From an uncultured Dorea sp. (GTDB lineage Bacteria; Bacillota; Clostridia; Lachnospirales; Lachnospiraceae), in NCBI GenBank assembly GCA_910585725.1, contig CAJUFA010000001.1:72991-136990 (forward strand): DNA of 64,000 bases, in the 5' to 3' direction. The position numbers were made by a program, and so were the translations under genes. Positions 53,894 to 62,774 of this stretch are shown here, in pieces. The notes under the pieces are model-generated. The model did no database searches. It saw only the letters and a list, made by a program, of their open reading frames with translations, and was not told where the DNA came from. The first letter of the stretch is position 1. Every line of letters begins with the position of its first letter.

Positions 53894-55472
53894 CTCCAAT
53901 ACCTCCATTCAGCCAATTCTTCAATAACTGCGCGGAGAGTTCAGCGTTCTGCTCCGCAAATTCACGGACATTCCGCTTAAGTTCCATGCCACGGTCATTC
54001 TGGATCTCCTGGATCTCTTCGTTCAGATCAAGGATAGCCGGAACTTCTTCTTCCGTATCTTCAACCAGCTCTTCTAACTCTTCTTCTTCCTGCTGTCTGC
54101 GTCTTCTGAGTATCAGTATAACGACGATCGCTATCAGTACCAGAATCAACGCTATACCGGCGATAAGCGCCCATAACGGTATGCTCTCAAGAATCCTGCC
54201 GGAAGCCGCTTCTTCTGAATCATCGTCGTCTCCCACACCGTCGAACGGCGCGCTTACGATCGTGATCTTCTCTTCCTGGATATCCGGCGCGATACCCGCC
54301 GCAGTACCTACCAGAGAACGAATCTGGTTCTCACGAAGACTCCCGTAACCATTGCCGTTGATCGCTACCGCAACCGTAACGTCCTCGATCGCCCCAGGAT
54401 CAATCTGCCCCTGCTCTTTTAACTCGTTTACCAGATAATCCCTCGTCTGGCTCTCGCTGTACGCGCTGCTGCCGTCGCCTTCGCCCTCCGTATTATATTC
54501 CGAAGTATCGGCGTTCGTCTCTGTACCCGCCACGCCGCCGGCTCCGTCGCCTGTATTCGACCTCTCTTCAAATATCTCTTCGTGACTGACGATTCCCGTC
54601 TTGTCTTCTTCATCTATCTTATCCGGTGTCGAATAAGTCGTCTCTTCACGAATCAATTTCTCCAGATTCACCTTCGCCCGAGCGGAAACTCTGACATTAT
54701 CCGTTCCATAGATCGGCCCCAACACTTTCATAACATTGCCGGAGATCTGATTCTCCGCCATCCGGGCGAGCTCCTCTGTAGCAGAAGTGTTCGACGCAGA
54801 ACTTGTGTTATTACCCTCGACAGAGACGTCGTTGCCATTGCCGTCAAATACCGCGACGTCTTCTAATTCCATCCCTGGTATACTCTTAGCAATAAGTCTC
54901 TGAATCGCGACCGCCTGCTCCGCCGAAGGAGAACCGCTGTCGCTCATCGTTACGACCGCCGACGCGCTGGATTTCTCTTCTTCATCGTTCAGCGCATATT
55001 TACTCTCTTCGCCCAGAGCAATCGTTACTTTCGCATCCTTCACCCCGTCAAAAAGACGAATCGTAGAACCGATCCGGTCCTGCAGTTCATAGAGCTTATA
55101 CGTCTTCTTATCCGAGTCCGTAGTCAACATACTCGCATTGTCTTTGAACGTATCGTATGTAAAACCGCTCTTCGGGTAACCCTCCTGGACAAGCGTAGCT
55201 TTCGTCTGATCCACCACGTCTTCCTTCACCAGAATCGTTGAGTTCCCGTCAAATTTATAATCAATCTCATCCTCCTGAAGTTTCTGCACGATCTGCTGCG
55301 CCTCTTCCTGACCCAGCCCCGAGAATAGCTCCGCATAAGGACGATTATTCAAAACCACCGCAATAGCAACCGCAGCGATAATCAGAATCGCCGCCCCGGC
55401 AATAATCAGCTTCTTTGCCCTGCTGCTCAAATTACCTGCAAATTCTTTAAACTGCCCTAACTTTTCTTTCAT
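53880..55472 (-). CDS. fliF: Flagellar MS-ring protein FliF
   Basis: 530 residues. A helix near the N-terminus (~20-42), ring-building domains, a second helix (~445-467) and a C-terminal tail (NRGMELKRNVREFAEQNAEL) that binds FliG. It forms the membrane ring on which export gate and switch are built. It is preceded by a 145-base spacer with an AT-rich hairpin. Confidence 0.95.
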   Translation of the reverse strand: MKEKLGQFKEFAGNLSSRAKKLIIAGAAILIIAAVAIAVVLNNRPYAELFSGLGQEEAQQIVQKLQEDEIDYKFDGNSTILVKEDVVDQTKATLVQEGYPKSGFTYDTFKDNASMLTTDSDKKTYKLYELQDRIGSTIRLFDGVKDAKVTIALGEESKYALNDEEEKSSASAVVTMSDSGSPSAEQAVAIQRLIAKSIPGMELEDVAVFDGNGNDVSVEGNNTSSASNTSATEELARMAENQISGNVMKVLGPIYGTDNVRVSARAKVNLEKLIREETTYSTPDKIDEEDKTGIVSHEEIFEERSNTGDGAGGVAGTETNADTSEYNTEGEGDGSSAYSESQTRDYLVNELKEQGQIDPGAIEDVTVAVAINGNGYGSLRENQIRSLVGTAAGIAPDIQEEKITIVSAPFDGVGDDDDSEEAASGRILESIPLWALIAGIALILVLIAIVVILILRRRRQQEEEELEELVEDTEEEVPAILDLNEEIQEIQNDRGMELKRNVREFAEQNAELSAQLLKNWLNGGIGDGGE

Positions 55473-55551
55473 TGTTATCTAAACCCACTTTACTGAATTT
55501 TATGTGCCGTAATATTTCACAGCATAAGCCAAGCGCTTTGCCGCATAAAAA

Positions 55552-55594
55552 ACACTTTTTATATTCCGTCATGTTATTTTACAGCAAAAAGTGT
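55552..55594 (-). terminator. AT-rich hairpin between fliE and fliF, possible attenuator
   Basis: ACACTTTTT (minus strand 55586-55594) pairs with AAAAAGTGT (55552-55560), and the minus strand continues with TTTTTT. A -35-like TTGACA also lies in the arm (55592-55597), but a good -10 is missing. It may cut transcript level after flgB-fliE. Confidence 0.35.
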
Positions 55595-55617
55595 CAATCT
55601 ATAGCCATATTAACAGA

Positions 55618-55926
55618 CTATAGATTGATACGCATAATTTCATTATATGATTCAAGCGCTTTATTCCGCAGGGAAACCAGCACGTCTGACGCCAACTGCG
55701 CCTCTGACGACGCAATCGAAACCGTATGCGGATCTTCGATCTGTCCTGTTGCCAGAAGATACTGATTCTTCGCCAGTGTATCCTCCGTCTTTCTCACATC
55801 ATTGATTGCCTCTTCAAAAACCGATTTGAATGCGGCTATTCCCTCTTCCCCTTTTACCACCTTCTCCGAGCCTGATATATCCCCCAGGCTCCATGGTTGT
55901 AACGGGGTTATGAACAACTCTCCCAT
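55618..55926 (-). CDS. fliE: Flagellar hook-basal body protein FliE
   Basis: 102 residues. FKSVFEEAINDVRKTEDTLA and a C-terminal VLVSLRNKALESYNEIMRI are FliE features. It links the MS ring to the rod. It follows flgB directly (25 bases), with no flgC between. Confidence 0.93.
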   Translation of the reverse strand: MGELFITPLQPWSLGDISGSEKVVKGEEGIAAFKSVFEEAINDVRKTEDTLAKNQYLLATGQIEDPHTVSIASSEAQLASDVLVSLRNKALESYNEIMRINL

Positions 55927-55950
55927 AATTCAATCTCCCTTTCTGCTTAT

Positions 55951-56328
55951 TTACTGACCTTTCACTACGCTTTGATATCTCTTGATATCATTGCTGACCG
56001 ACTGCAGCAAGTACTGGTAATGTAAAGTGCTTCTCGCGATCTTCGTATTCTCGACATCCGCGTTCACATTGTTCTCATCCACCCTGCCCGAATCATCTCG
56101 GCTGTATACAAGGCAGTCCGCCTCGTTAATTGCCTGCCGGATCTTGGTTGTGTTCTTCGTCTGACTGGCCGCCAAAAGTTTATTGCGGTACTCGTCTTCA
56201 AAAGTGACCGTCTTTCTCTTGTATCCCGGCGTATCTACATTGGCTATATTCATAGCCAACACTTCTTGTTGTTTCCATAGAAAATCCAATGACTTCTGAA
56301 CCATAGGAATTGTATTACCAAATAACAT
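55951..56328 (-). CDS. flgB: Flagellar basal-body rod protein FlgB
   Basis: 125 residues. VLAMNIANVDTPGYKRKTVT (~25) is the rod-protein signature. It is the first gene of the large fla/che operon; the promoter lies at 56387-56415, giving a leader of about 50 bases. Confidence 0.94.
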   Translation of the reverse strand: MLFGNTIPMVQKSLDFLWKQQEVLAMNIANVDTPGYKRKTVTFEDEYRNKLLAASQTKNTTKIRQAINEADCLVYSRDDSGRVDENNVNADVENTKIARSTLHYQYLLQSVSNDIKRYQSVVKGQ

Positions 56329-56386
56329 AAACTATACCTTCCTTAATACAAGTTATTTTAATTTTCGACAATAAACCATTTTGATT

Positions 56387-56415
56387 ATTATATCCCCTAA
56401 AATGTGAAAAGTCCA
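56387..56415 (-). promoter_or_regulatory. Promoter of the fla/che operon
   Basis: On the minus strand TGGACT (56410-56415), a 17-base spacer and TATAAT (56387-56392). It precedes flgB and would drive a transcript of up to 29 kb. No sigma-28 box is seen here, as expected for early flagellar genes. Confidence 0.65.
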
Positions 56416-56517
56416 TAGTTTTCTAAAGATTTTATCAATTTCCAAAAGCGTAAAATCTTACCATACATCCTGCTTCAGTTTATCTGTCAACCCTTCCGCA
56501 GCTTACCTTTATCACAT

Positions 56518-57339
56518 TTATAATAAGAAAGAACTCTGTTCGTCCGAACTTCCGGAGGACCATCCGAGGGAACTTGCCCCGCACAACATCTGAATACGCA
56601 TCATATCCACAAAATATTGTGCGTCTGTCTGAGACAAACGATACGTCCCGTCATCGTCCGACACGGACTTCCCGAATAACGATTCTTCTGTCCCCGACGC
56701 CTTGACCGTCACCGTCTTATCGACCGTCAGATCAGAATTCATATATCCTTTAATTCTTGCTATGTAATTTCTTGTCTCGGCAAAAGGCGGAACGCCGCCA
56801 TACTTTGCAACATTGCCGCTTCCGGCGTTATAAGCCGCCAGCGCGAGGTCTACGTCTCCGTTATATTGCTGAAGTTTCTGCGCAATATACTTTGCGCCTC
56901 CCATGATATTGCTCCGGGCGTCAAAAGGATCCTCCACTCCTAAGGACTTCGCAGTCGCCGGCATCAGCTGCATAACTCCCTGCGCCCCTGCGGGGGACAC
57001 CGCGTTCGCATCAAAACCTGATTCCGCCTTGCCCATCGCTTTCAACAAATTCAACGGCACTCCGTACTGCCTGGCCGCTTCCGCAAAGATAGCGTCCATA
57101 CTCTGAGACTCGCCGCCGTCCTGCCATACGCTCTCTGCCTGAGCCTCGATCTGATCCTCATCGCTTCCCAGTCCGCGAAGCGCGCTGATCCTCATCAAGG
57201 TATCATGGAATGTGTCCGTCGGCTGCTGAACCGCAGACGCCGACGATTGCCCGTATGTTTTCGAGAAATCCTGTATCTGATTCAGCACACTGCTCATATA
57301 CTTGTACCAATTTTCATATATCTTATAATTCATTCCCAT
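56518..57339 (-). CDS. Lytic transglycosylase domain protein without a signal peptide
   Basis: 273 residues. The C-terminal half is an SLT domain with the catalytic Glu in KAMGKAESGFDANAV (~105), GAQGVMQLMPATAKSLGV and LALAAYNAGSGNV. There is no signal peptide or membrane helix, so export through the flagellar apparatus is possible. It lies just upstream of flgB, on the same strand, and could open the wall for the rod in place of a FlgJ hydrolase. The ribosome site is weak. A promoter of TTTTCA-17-TATAAA type lies at 57414-57442. Confidence 0.88.
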   Translation of the reverse strand: MGMNYKIYENWYKYMSSVLNQIQDFSKTYGQSSASAVQQPTDTFHDTLMRISALRGLGSDEDQIEAQAESVWQDGGESQSMDAIFAEAARQYGVPLNLLKAMGKAESGFDANAVSPAGAQGVMQLMPATAKSLGVEDPFDARSNIMGGAKYIAQKLQQYNGDVDLALAAYNAGSGNVAKYGGVPPFAETRNYIARIKGYMNSDLTVDKTVTVKASGTEESLFGKSVSDDDGTYRLSQTDAQYFVDMMRIQMLCGASSLGWSSGSSDEQSSFLL

Positions 57340-57725
57340 AAGCTTTGGACCGCCCCCTTTTCATTCTTAAGACTCTTGATGGTCAATACTAACATATAAC
57401 GAGTCACATTATATTTATACCACTTTTCTACTATTTTGAAAAGTTTTATATAATTATTTTTACAGTTATAAGCAAATTTGTTCCTTTAATAATATATCAC
57501 AATGTTCCTTATGTGACAAGTTGTTTGCCTATTCAATTAAATCTGCCGCCGGTGAATCATATGTAAAAATCCCCTCCATTTCAAAACAACAGGCAGATTC
57601 TAACAAAATTTCCTTAAAATATGACATTTTCTCTTTAATCAGATATTTACAATCTCATAATTTAGATATAGAATAGAATATAAATTATAGGATTTTATTA
57701 TTACTAAATTTAGGAGGAATGAAGT
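57340..57725. other. 386-base divergent spacer upstream of the transglycosylase and chemoreceptor genes
   Basis: AT-rich. It holds a likely minus-strand promoter (TTTTCA 57437-57442, 17 bases, TATAAA 57414-57419) and a plus-strand promoter (57646-57674). No gene, sigma-28 box or large repeat is seen. Confidence 0.6.
57646..57674 (+). promoter_or_regulatory. Promoter of the 57.7-kb chemoreceptor gene
   Basis: TTTACA (57646-57651), a 17-base spacer and TAGAAT (57669-57674), about 50 bases before the GTG start. Confidence 0.6.
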
Positions 57726-59606
57726 GTGTTAAAAAATTTAAAAGTGAGGAGTAAGCTTCTCCTCTCATTCAGCATCACGATTTTATTCTTTGTTATTGCG
57801 ATCATTGCCGCTTCGGTTTCGCTTAACAATGTATTCGGAGGATTGGAAGATTTCTATCAGACTCCTTATCCAACGGTAACGTCCGCCTTACAGGCACAGT
57901 CGTCAACACGCAAGATTCAGCTGAGTATGTTCCGTTTTGCTTTGGCGAAGGACGATGCGGCAAAACAGTCTCTTCTTACCGAGATCGATCAGGCTGCCGC
58001 CACTATGAACGACGCCCTTACAGCCTTTGAAGAATCTTATGAGGGAGACCCTGCTCTGTTACAGGCAACACATAGCGCCGTAGACAGACTGTTAGCCGCC
58101 AGAGAAAGCGCTATGACCTGCCTGGACGCCGGAGACGAGGAAGGCGCCATCGCTATACTAAACGGAGAATACGCTGAAGCCGGGACGAATTTTGCAACGG
58201 TCACCACTGATTTGATTGAAGCCGCCGCCGAACAGGCTGATTCTTACTATGAATCCGGTTTGAAGATCAAGAAGATTTCTTCTACTATTTTATTGGCGCT
58301 CGCGGCGTGCTGTATCATATTAACGATTCTTCTGTCTATTAAAGTAACCCGGGATATCACGTATCCGATCATCGAGCTTGAAGCGGCTATGAAGGATATG
58401 GCCCAGGGCAACATGCATGCGGAGGTTGCTTACGAATCGAAGGATGAATTAGGCCGCCTGGCCGACAATCTTCGTTTCGTATTGAAAACATTGTCCGAAT
58501 ATATCGCGCATATCTGCAGTCGGATGGATTCTCTTGCAGAGGGAGACTTAAGCGTTGAGATGGATATGAATTATCTCGGCGATTTCGAATCTATCAAGCA
58601 TTCCGGCGCTAAGATCATTAGTTCTCTGAACGACGCGCTGAGTCAGATTCATCAGGCGTCCGAGCAGGTTGCCGATGGTTCCGAACAGGTATCAAGCGGC
58701 GCGCAGGCGTTGAGCCAGGGCGCTACCGAACAGGCAAGTTCCGTAGAAGAGCTTGTCGCTACGCTTAACGATCTGTCCACGCAGGTTAACCAGACAGCCG
58801 AGAAATCACGCACTGTCAATGATTTGATCGCCATGACCGGAGACGAGATTAATAACAGTAATATAAAGATGTCATCTATGATGTCTGCTATGACTAAGAT
58901 CAATGAATGTTCAAGCCAGATCGAGAAGATTATTAAGACGATAGAAGACATTGCGTTCCAGACTAACATCCTTGCTCTTAACGCCGCTGTTGAAGCCGCG
59001 CGCGCCGGCGAAGCCGGAAAGGGATTCGCGGTTGTTGCGGACGAGGTAAGAAGCCTCGCATCCAAGAGTGCGGAAGCGGCTAAAGATACCACCGTATTGA
59101 TCAGCAATTCTCTGAACGCCGTATCTGAAGGAAATCAGATCGCCGCCGAGACTCAGGAGTCTCTTGAAAAGGTGGTTGCAGGTACTCAGCAGATTACTAC
59201 GAATATGTCCACGATCACGGATGCAACAAACATTCAGGCAGAAGGACTTTCCCAGGTTACATTGGGAATCGACCAGATCTCTTCTGTTATCCAGACCAAT
59301 TCTGCTACGGCAGAAGAAAGCGCCGCCGCAAGCGAAGAACTCTTCAGCCAGTCCAGCTTGCTTAAGAGCTTAGTAGGACGGTTCCGTTTAAAGGGTATGA
59401 GCGCCGCGCCGACAACCAGTAAGGTCTCAAAAAGTTCGGCCTCCGACTCCTACGAATCATATGAGTCCACTTATGATTCATACGAACCATCCTCTCCGTC
59501 ATCCGATAATACATATGAACCGACGATGATGGATGAACCGACGCCGACACATTCCAAGAGCTTTTCACATACCAGCTCCTTTGTAGATGATATGGCGAAG
59601 TACTAA
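57726..59606 (+). CDS. Methyl-accepting chemotaxis protein with Ser/Tyr-rich tail
   Basis: 626 residues. Helix (~10-32), a four-helix sensor (~35-180), helix (~190-212), HAMP, and signalling hairpin with [20 protein letters not shown]. The C-terminal ~60 residues hold a Ser/Tyr/Glu/Pro-rich tail ([14 protein letters not shown]) not seen in the other two receptors. The start is GTG 57726, with AGGAGG 8 bases before. It is monocistronic, with its own promoter and a strong terminator at 59681-59718. The ligand is unknown. Confidence 0.9.
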   Translation: MLKNLKVRSKLLLSFSITILFFVIAIIAASVSLNNVFGGLEDFYQTPYPTVTSALQAQSSTRKIQLSMFRFALAKDDAAKQSLLTEIDQAAATMNDALTAFEESYEGDPALLQATHSAVDRLLAARESAMTCLDAGDEEGAIAILNGEYAEAGTNFATVTTDLIEAAAEQADSYYESGLKIKKISSTILLALAACCIILTILLSIKVTRDITYPIIELEAAMKDMAQGNMHAEVAYESKDELGRLADNLRFVLKTLSEYIAHICSRMDSLAEGDLSVEMDMNYLGDFESIKHSGAKIISSLNDALSQIHQASEQVADGSEQVSSGAQALSQGATEQASSVEELVATLNDLSTQVNQTAEKSRTVNDLIAMTGDEINNSNIKMSSMMSAMTKINECSSQIEKIIKTIEDIAFQTNILALNAAVEAARAGEAGKGFAVVADEVRSLASKSAEAAKDTTVLISNSLNAVSEGNQIAAETQESLEKVVAGTQQITTNMSTITDATNIQAEGLSQVTLGIDQISSVIQTNSATAEESAAASEELFSQSSLLKSLVGRFRLKGMSAAPTTSKVSKSSASDSYESYESTYDSYEPSSPSSDNTYEPTMMDEPTPTHSKSFSHTSSFVDDMAKY

Positions 59607-59680
59607 AGATATCTGTATATAAAAAACAGGAAAGATGAATGGTTTCGAAACACGAAGGATTATAAAGTACAAAAGATTAT

Positions 59681-59718
59681 ACAAAAACTCCTCACAATAA
59701 AATGTGAGGAGTTTTTGT
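59681..59718. terminator. Strong bidirectional terminator
   Basis: ACAAAAACTCCTCACA (59681-59696) pairs perfectly with TGTGAGGAGTTTTTGT (59703-59718), a 16-bp stem with a 6-base loop. It ends the chemoreceptor transcript on the plus strand and the glycosyltransferase gene on the minus strand. Confidence 0.88.
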
Positions 59719-59734
59719 ATATATTCTAAACAAA

Positions 59735-61753
59735 TTATGACATATGCCGCATTATTTCCTGCTTCATCTTCAATACTTCCAGATCTCCCGGCAGAAGCGT
59801 AAGGAGTTGTTCCGCGACCCCATATGCCTCGCCCCACTGTCCGTTCGCTACAAGTCCGTTTAGCACCTGCTTCACCTGATTACCAAGAACCATGAATTCT
59901 TCCGATACCTGCCGCGGGGGTTCCTTCAGCTTCTCTTCCATGTAATCGCTCAGACAACTTATTGCGCCGGACATCTGAGGGTAAGTATGGATGGCTTTCC
60001 GAAGAAGCCTGATACACTCTTCATATCTTCCGGATCCCAATGCGTCCAAGACCTTCTCCGCCACGAACACAAACTTATATCGCGACGGCAGCGCGTAATA
60101 ATCCTGAATCGCCAGGATATCCTCTCTGTACAGCGTATCCGCTTCCCGGCGCACGCTGCCGCAATATCTCTTCAAAAGCTCCAGGAGCTTTTCCGTCTCC
60201 GTCATCCCCTGAGAAAGCAGCTTTTCTAACAGGCTCTGCTCCAGCCATCCGGCATATATGGGATAGTCCGTCATCAGAGGATATAATTTCTCCAGAAACG
60301 CCGGCATATCTGGCGCTTCCATATGCTCCGCCAGAGTATTCACATAAGCCCGCCATGTCTCGGGAGAGGTATGTTCCAACAAGGGCGTAAGAGAGAATCC
60401 GTTCCGCCCTGCCATCTGCACAATCTGATGCATGAAGCCGGAAGGACAATTTCCCGCACAAACCGTATAATACTTCTCTGCTTTTGCCGGCAAATGTTTC
60501 TCCTCCGCATGAAATGCTTTCTGAAGGCTCACATACGGATTATTCGTCTGAAGTCTGGAATAACCGTCCAGAACCTCTTTCCTTTGCTCCTCATCTCCTA
60601 CTTTCAGTTTATCCAGCTGCTCATAATGCTTGCTGACCAGTTTCTCCCGATCCCATGGCATCCAGGAAAGTATCTCCTTCATCTGCTTGGGATCCTTAAG
60701 CTCCGCCGCAAAGAACACTCCGGCCACATAAGCCGGCATCGCATGCTCCCATGCAGTGGTATACGTCACGGAGCCCCCCGTCTGACGCTCTGCTTTCTCC
60801 GGATGCCTCTCCAGATAGCGCATGGTCTTATGGAATTTTCGGACATAACGGATTCCTTCCTGGCATCTCTGCAGATCCCAGCACAAAGTAGAAAGGATAC
60901 TGTATATATGCGCCTGCCCGACCTCCAGAAGACGGGAGGAGAGAAGAAGTTTCTCTCCGGCCTCCACCGCCTCTTCCTTCTTCCCGATCGAAGAAAGCAT
61001 AACCGGAAGATGCACCTGCATCCACATCTCGTGGATATGAATCCGTTCTTCCTTCTCCGCAAGTCTCAATCCCTCGCGGCAATATTCAATAGCAATCTCT
61101 TCCTCATCTACATATCTATATTCCTGAGCAAGCTGCATACAGATATGCGCTGTCGGATTCTCTTCATACACCTTACGAAGCAAAGCTGTATTCCGTTCAA
61201 ACTTCTTTCTTCCTTCGGATGCGGAACCAGATTCGACGTAGCCATAATGGTGGACATAGCTTTGAATCGTCTTCCGCGGGTCTTCGAAAGGATACAATCC
61301 CTCATGGATAGGCGAGACAAACCTGATCTCCGGGGTCAGACGACACATACGCCCTACCTGGGCGTCATTATAGGATCTTCCCTCCCAATCATCATAATTC
61401 CGCTGTATATAAGTAGCCGTCTCATATTCCCGATATTCTCCGCTTTTGAAAAATCGGATAATCTCCGTCGTATCCTCAAACCATTCGTCGTCGTCCAGAT
61501 AGAGGAACCACTCTCCGTTTGCCTCCTCAAGTCCTGCATTTCTTGCTTTCGCAAAATCATCACACCAGGTAAACGGAATAATATTGGAAGTGTACTGCCT
61601 GGCGATCTCAAGCGTCTCCGGATCCTTTCCGGTGAAAACGATGATCAATTCGCTGTCCACCGCATTCAAAAGCGGAACGATAGAATCCAGACATCTCTTC
61701 AAAGTGTCTCTCCGATCCGATACCAGAAGGGAGATCGTAAGTTGTGATTTCAT
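59735..61753 (-). CDS. Glycosyltransferase family 2 and TPR protein
   Basis: 672 residues. The N-terminal GT-A domain (~1-200) starts ISLLVSDRRDTLKRCLDSI and has the DDD metal motif in LYLDDDEWFED (~90). Long TPR-like helices follow (~210-660). Such proteins act on cell-surface or flagellar sugars; the acceptor is unknown. I chose ATG 61753, with AGGAG 9 bases before. A longer frame to 61897 would translate the tRNA and is rejected. It lies 40 bases after the tRNA terminator. Confidence 0.85.
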   Translation of the reverse strand: MKSQLTISLLVSDRRDTLKRCLDSIVPLLNAVDSELIIVFTGKDPETLEIARQYTSNIIPFTWCDDFAKARNAGLEEANGEWFLYLDDDEWFEDTTEIIRFFKSGEYREYETATYIQRNYDDWEGRSYNDAQVGRMCRLTPEIRFVSPIHEGLYPFEDPRKTIQSYVHHYGYVESGSASEGRKKFERNTALLRKVYEENPTAHICMQLAQEYRYVDEEEIAIEYCREGLRLAEKEERIHIHEMWMQVHLPVMLSSIGKKEEAVEAGEKLLLSSRLLEVGQAHIYSILSTLCWDLQRCQEGIRYVRKFHKTMRYLERHPEKAERQTGGSVTYTTAWEHAMPAYVAGVFFAAELKDPKQMKEILSWMPWDREKLVSKHYEQLDKLKVGDEEQRKEVLDGYSRLQTNNPYVSLQKAFHAEEKHLPAKAEKYYTVCAGNCPSGFMHQIVQMAGRNGFSLTPLLEHTSPETWRAYVNTLAEHMEAPDMPAFLEKLYPLMTDYPIYAGWLEQSLLEKLLSQGMTETEKLLELLKRYCGSVRREADTLYREDILAIQDYYALPSRYKFVFVAEKVLDALGSGRYEECIRLLRKAIHTYPQMSGAISCLSDYMEEKLKEPPRQVSEEFMVLGNQVKQVLNGLVANGQWGEAYGVAEQLLTLLPGDLEVLKMKQEIMRHMS

Positions 61754-61795
61754 AGGGCGCTGCTCCTTTTCTTTTCTATACGCTTTCATAGCAAA

Positions 61796-61833
61796 AAGGT
61801 ATAGTCTCAATATCTGATATCGGACTATACCTT
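61796..61833 (-). terminator. Terminator after the tRNA-Ala gene
   Basis: On the minus strand AAGGTATAGTC (61823-61833) pairs with GACTATACCTT (61796-61806), followed by TTT. It lies between the tRNA and the glycosyltransferase start. Confidence 0.75.
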
Positions 61834-61839
61834 GGAAAC

Positions 61840-61912
61840 TGGAGTATAGGGGATTCGAACCCCTGGCCTCAACAATGCGAATGTTGCGCGCTCCCAACTG
61901 CGCTAATACCCC
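61840..61912 (-). tRNA. tRNA-Ala (anticodon CGC)
   Basis: 73 bases. The acceptor stem GGGGTAT pairs with ATACTCC, with the G3-U70 wobble that alanyl-tRNA synthetase recognises. The D arm is AGCGCAGTTGGGAGCGC, the anticodon stem CAACA/TGTTG encloses TTCGCAT, with anticodon CGC, and the T arm holds GGTTCGAATCC. The 3' CCA is not encoded (AGT follows the discriminator A). A TATAAT -10 box lies about 12 bases upstream. Confidence 0.95.
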
Positions 61913-62025
61913 GTCTGTTGTATTATAACACGAATTAATTAGAAATGGAAGAGGAAGTTTTTAATTTTTAGACATATTTTTTCCTCTCCCGTCATATATT
62001 ATTTATAGAAGGGAAGGTGTTTTCT

Positions 62026-62532
62026 TTGCATATACTTAAAAATATACCAAATAAAACTTATGCCTCTGCCGCCGTCGCGCTTGGTATTCTAAATCATTTT
62101 CTCTATCAATTATCCGGCAGACAAGCCTTCGCCGCCCTTTTCTGTCCGATAAACGAATCTATCTGGGAACATCTAAAACTCTTATTCTTCCCGATTCTGT
62201 TCGTATCTGTCGCAGAATATTTAAGATACCGGCCGGACCCCGTCCGATTCTTTTACTACCGTTTTCTCGCCGCCATATGCGCCATGGGATCAACCGTAAC
62301 GTTGTTCTACACTTATACAGGCGTTATCGGGCGCAATTTTTTCGTTGCGGATATCCTGATCTTCCTGTTCAGCATCCTGTTCGCCTTTTACATGGACGCT
62401 TATTTCTATCAGATAAGCGTCAGGAAAATATCACAGACCGCTACATTCTCTCTATGGATTATCATCTCTCTGTGTTATTTTACATTCACATGTTTTCCTC
62501 CGAATATTCCCCTCTTCTTTCCGGGCGTCTGA
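62026..62532 (+). CDS. DUF6512 family membrane protein
   Basis: 168 residues with four to five hydrophobic helices. SIWEHLKLLFFPILF (~50) is the family mark. Function unknown. I chose TTG 62026, since AAGG lies 8 bases before; GTG 62017 sits on the ribosome site. It is not operonic; a long hairpin follows at 62591. Confidence 0.8.
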   Translation: MHILKNIPNKTYASAAVALGILNHFLYQLSGRQAFAALFCPINESIWEHLKLLFFPILFVSVAEYLRYRPDPVRFFYYRFLAAICAMGSTVTLFYTYTGVIGRNFFVADILIFLFSILFAFYMDAYFYQISVRKISQTATFSLWIIISLCYFTFTCFPPNIPLFFPGV

Positions 62533-62590
62533 ATTTCCCCTTACTGTTTAAGACGTCTTAGGATATTTTTATAATTTCGGCTGCATACTC

Positions 62591-62655
62591 CGGCTGACAA
62601 GGGAGCGGTAAGGGAACGGTTAATTACTGTTCACTTACCGCTCCCTTGTCAGCCG
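62591..62655. repeat. Perfect 22-bp inverted repeat between DUF6512 and the CAP protein
   Basis: CGGCTGACAAGGGAGCGGTAAG (first 20 bases CGGCTGACAAGGGAGCGGTA; arm 62591-62612) and its exact complement (62634-62655), with an inner GAAC/GTTC pair in the loop. It ends at the -35 box of the next gene (62662). No T-run follows on either strand, so it does not look like a normal terminator. Confidence 0.7.
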
Positions 62656-62661
62656 ATAGTA

Positions 62662-62690
62662 TTGTAAAAAAACAGAAGAAGTGATATAAT
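62662..62690 (+). promoter_or_regulatory. Promoter of the CAP-domain gene
   Basis: TTGTAA (62662-62667), a 17-base spacer and TATAAT (62685-62690), about 85 bases before the ATG. The leader contains AAGATCTT twice, close together, which could form a hairpin. Confidence 0.7.
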
Positions 62691-62774
62691 GATTCTGTCG
62701 CAGAGACTACTAAGATCTTAAAAGATCTTGTACCGAAGCAGAGAATCAATTAAGAAGAAAGGAAAGGAAGAGCT

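Noticed and set aside
60323..61747. A 474-codon plus-strand frame
   Set aside because: It lies antisense to the glycosyltransferase gene, has no family match and no ribosome site; a shadow of a strongly biased coding strand.
61754..61897. N-terminal extension of the glycosyltransferase frame
   Set aside because: The extension crosses the tRNA-Ala gene and its terminator; ATG 61753 has a proper ribosome site.
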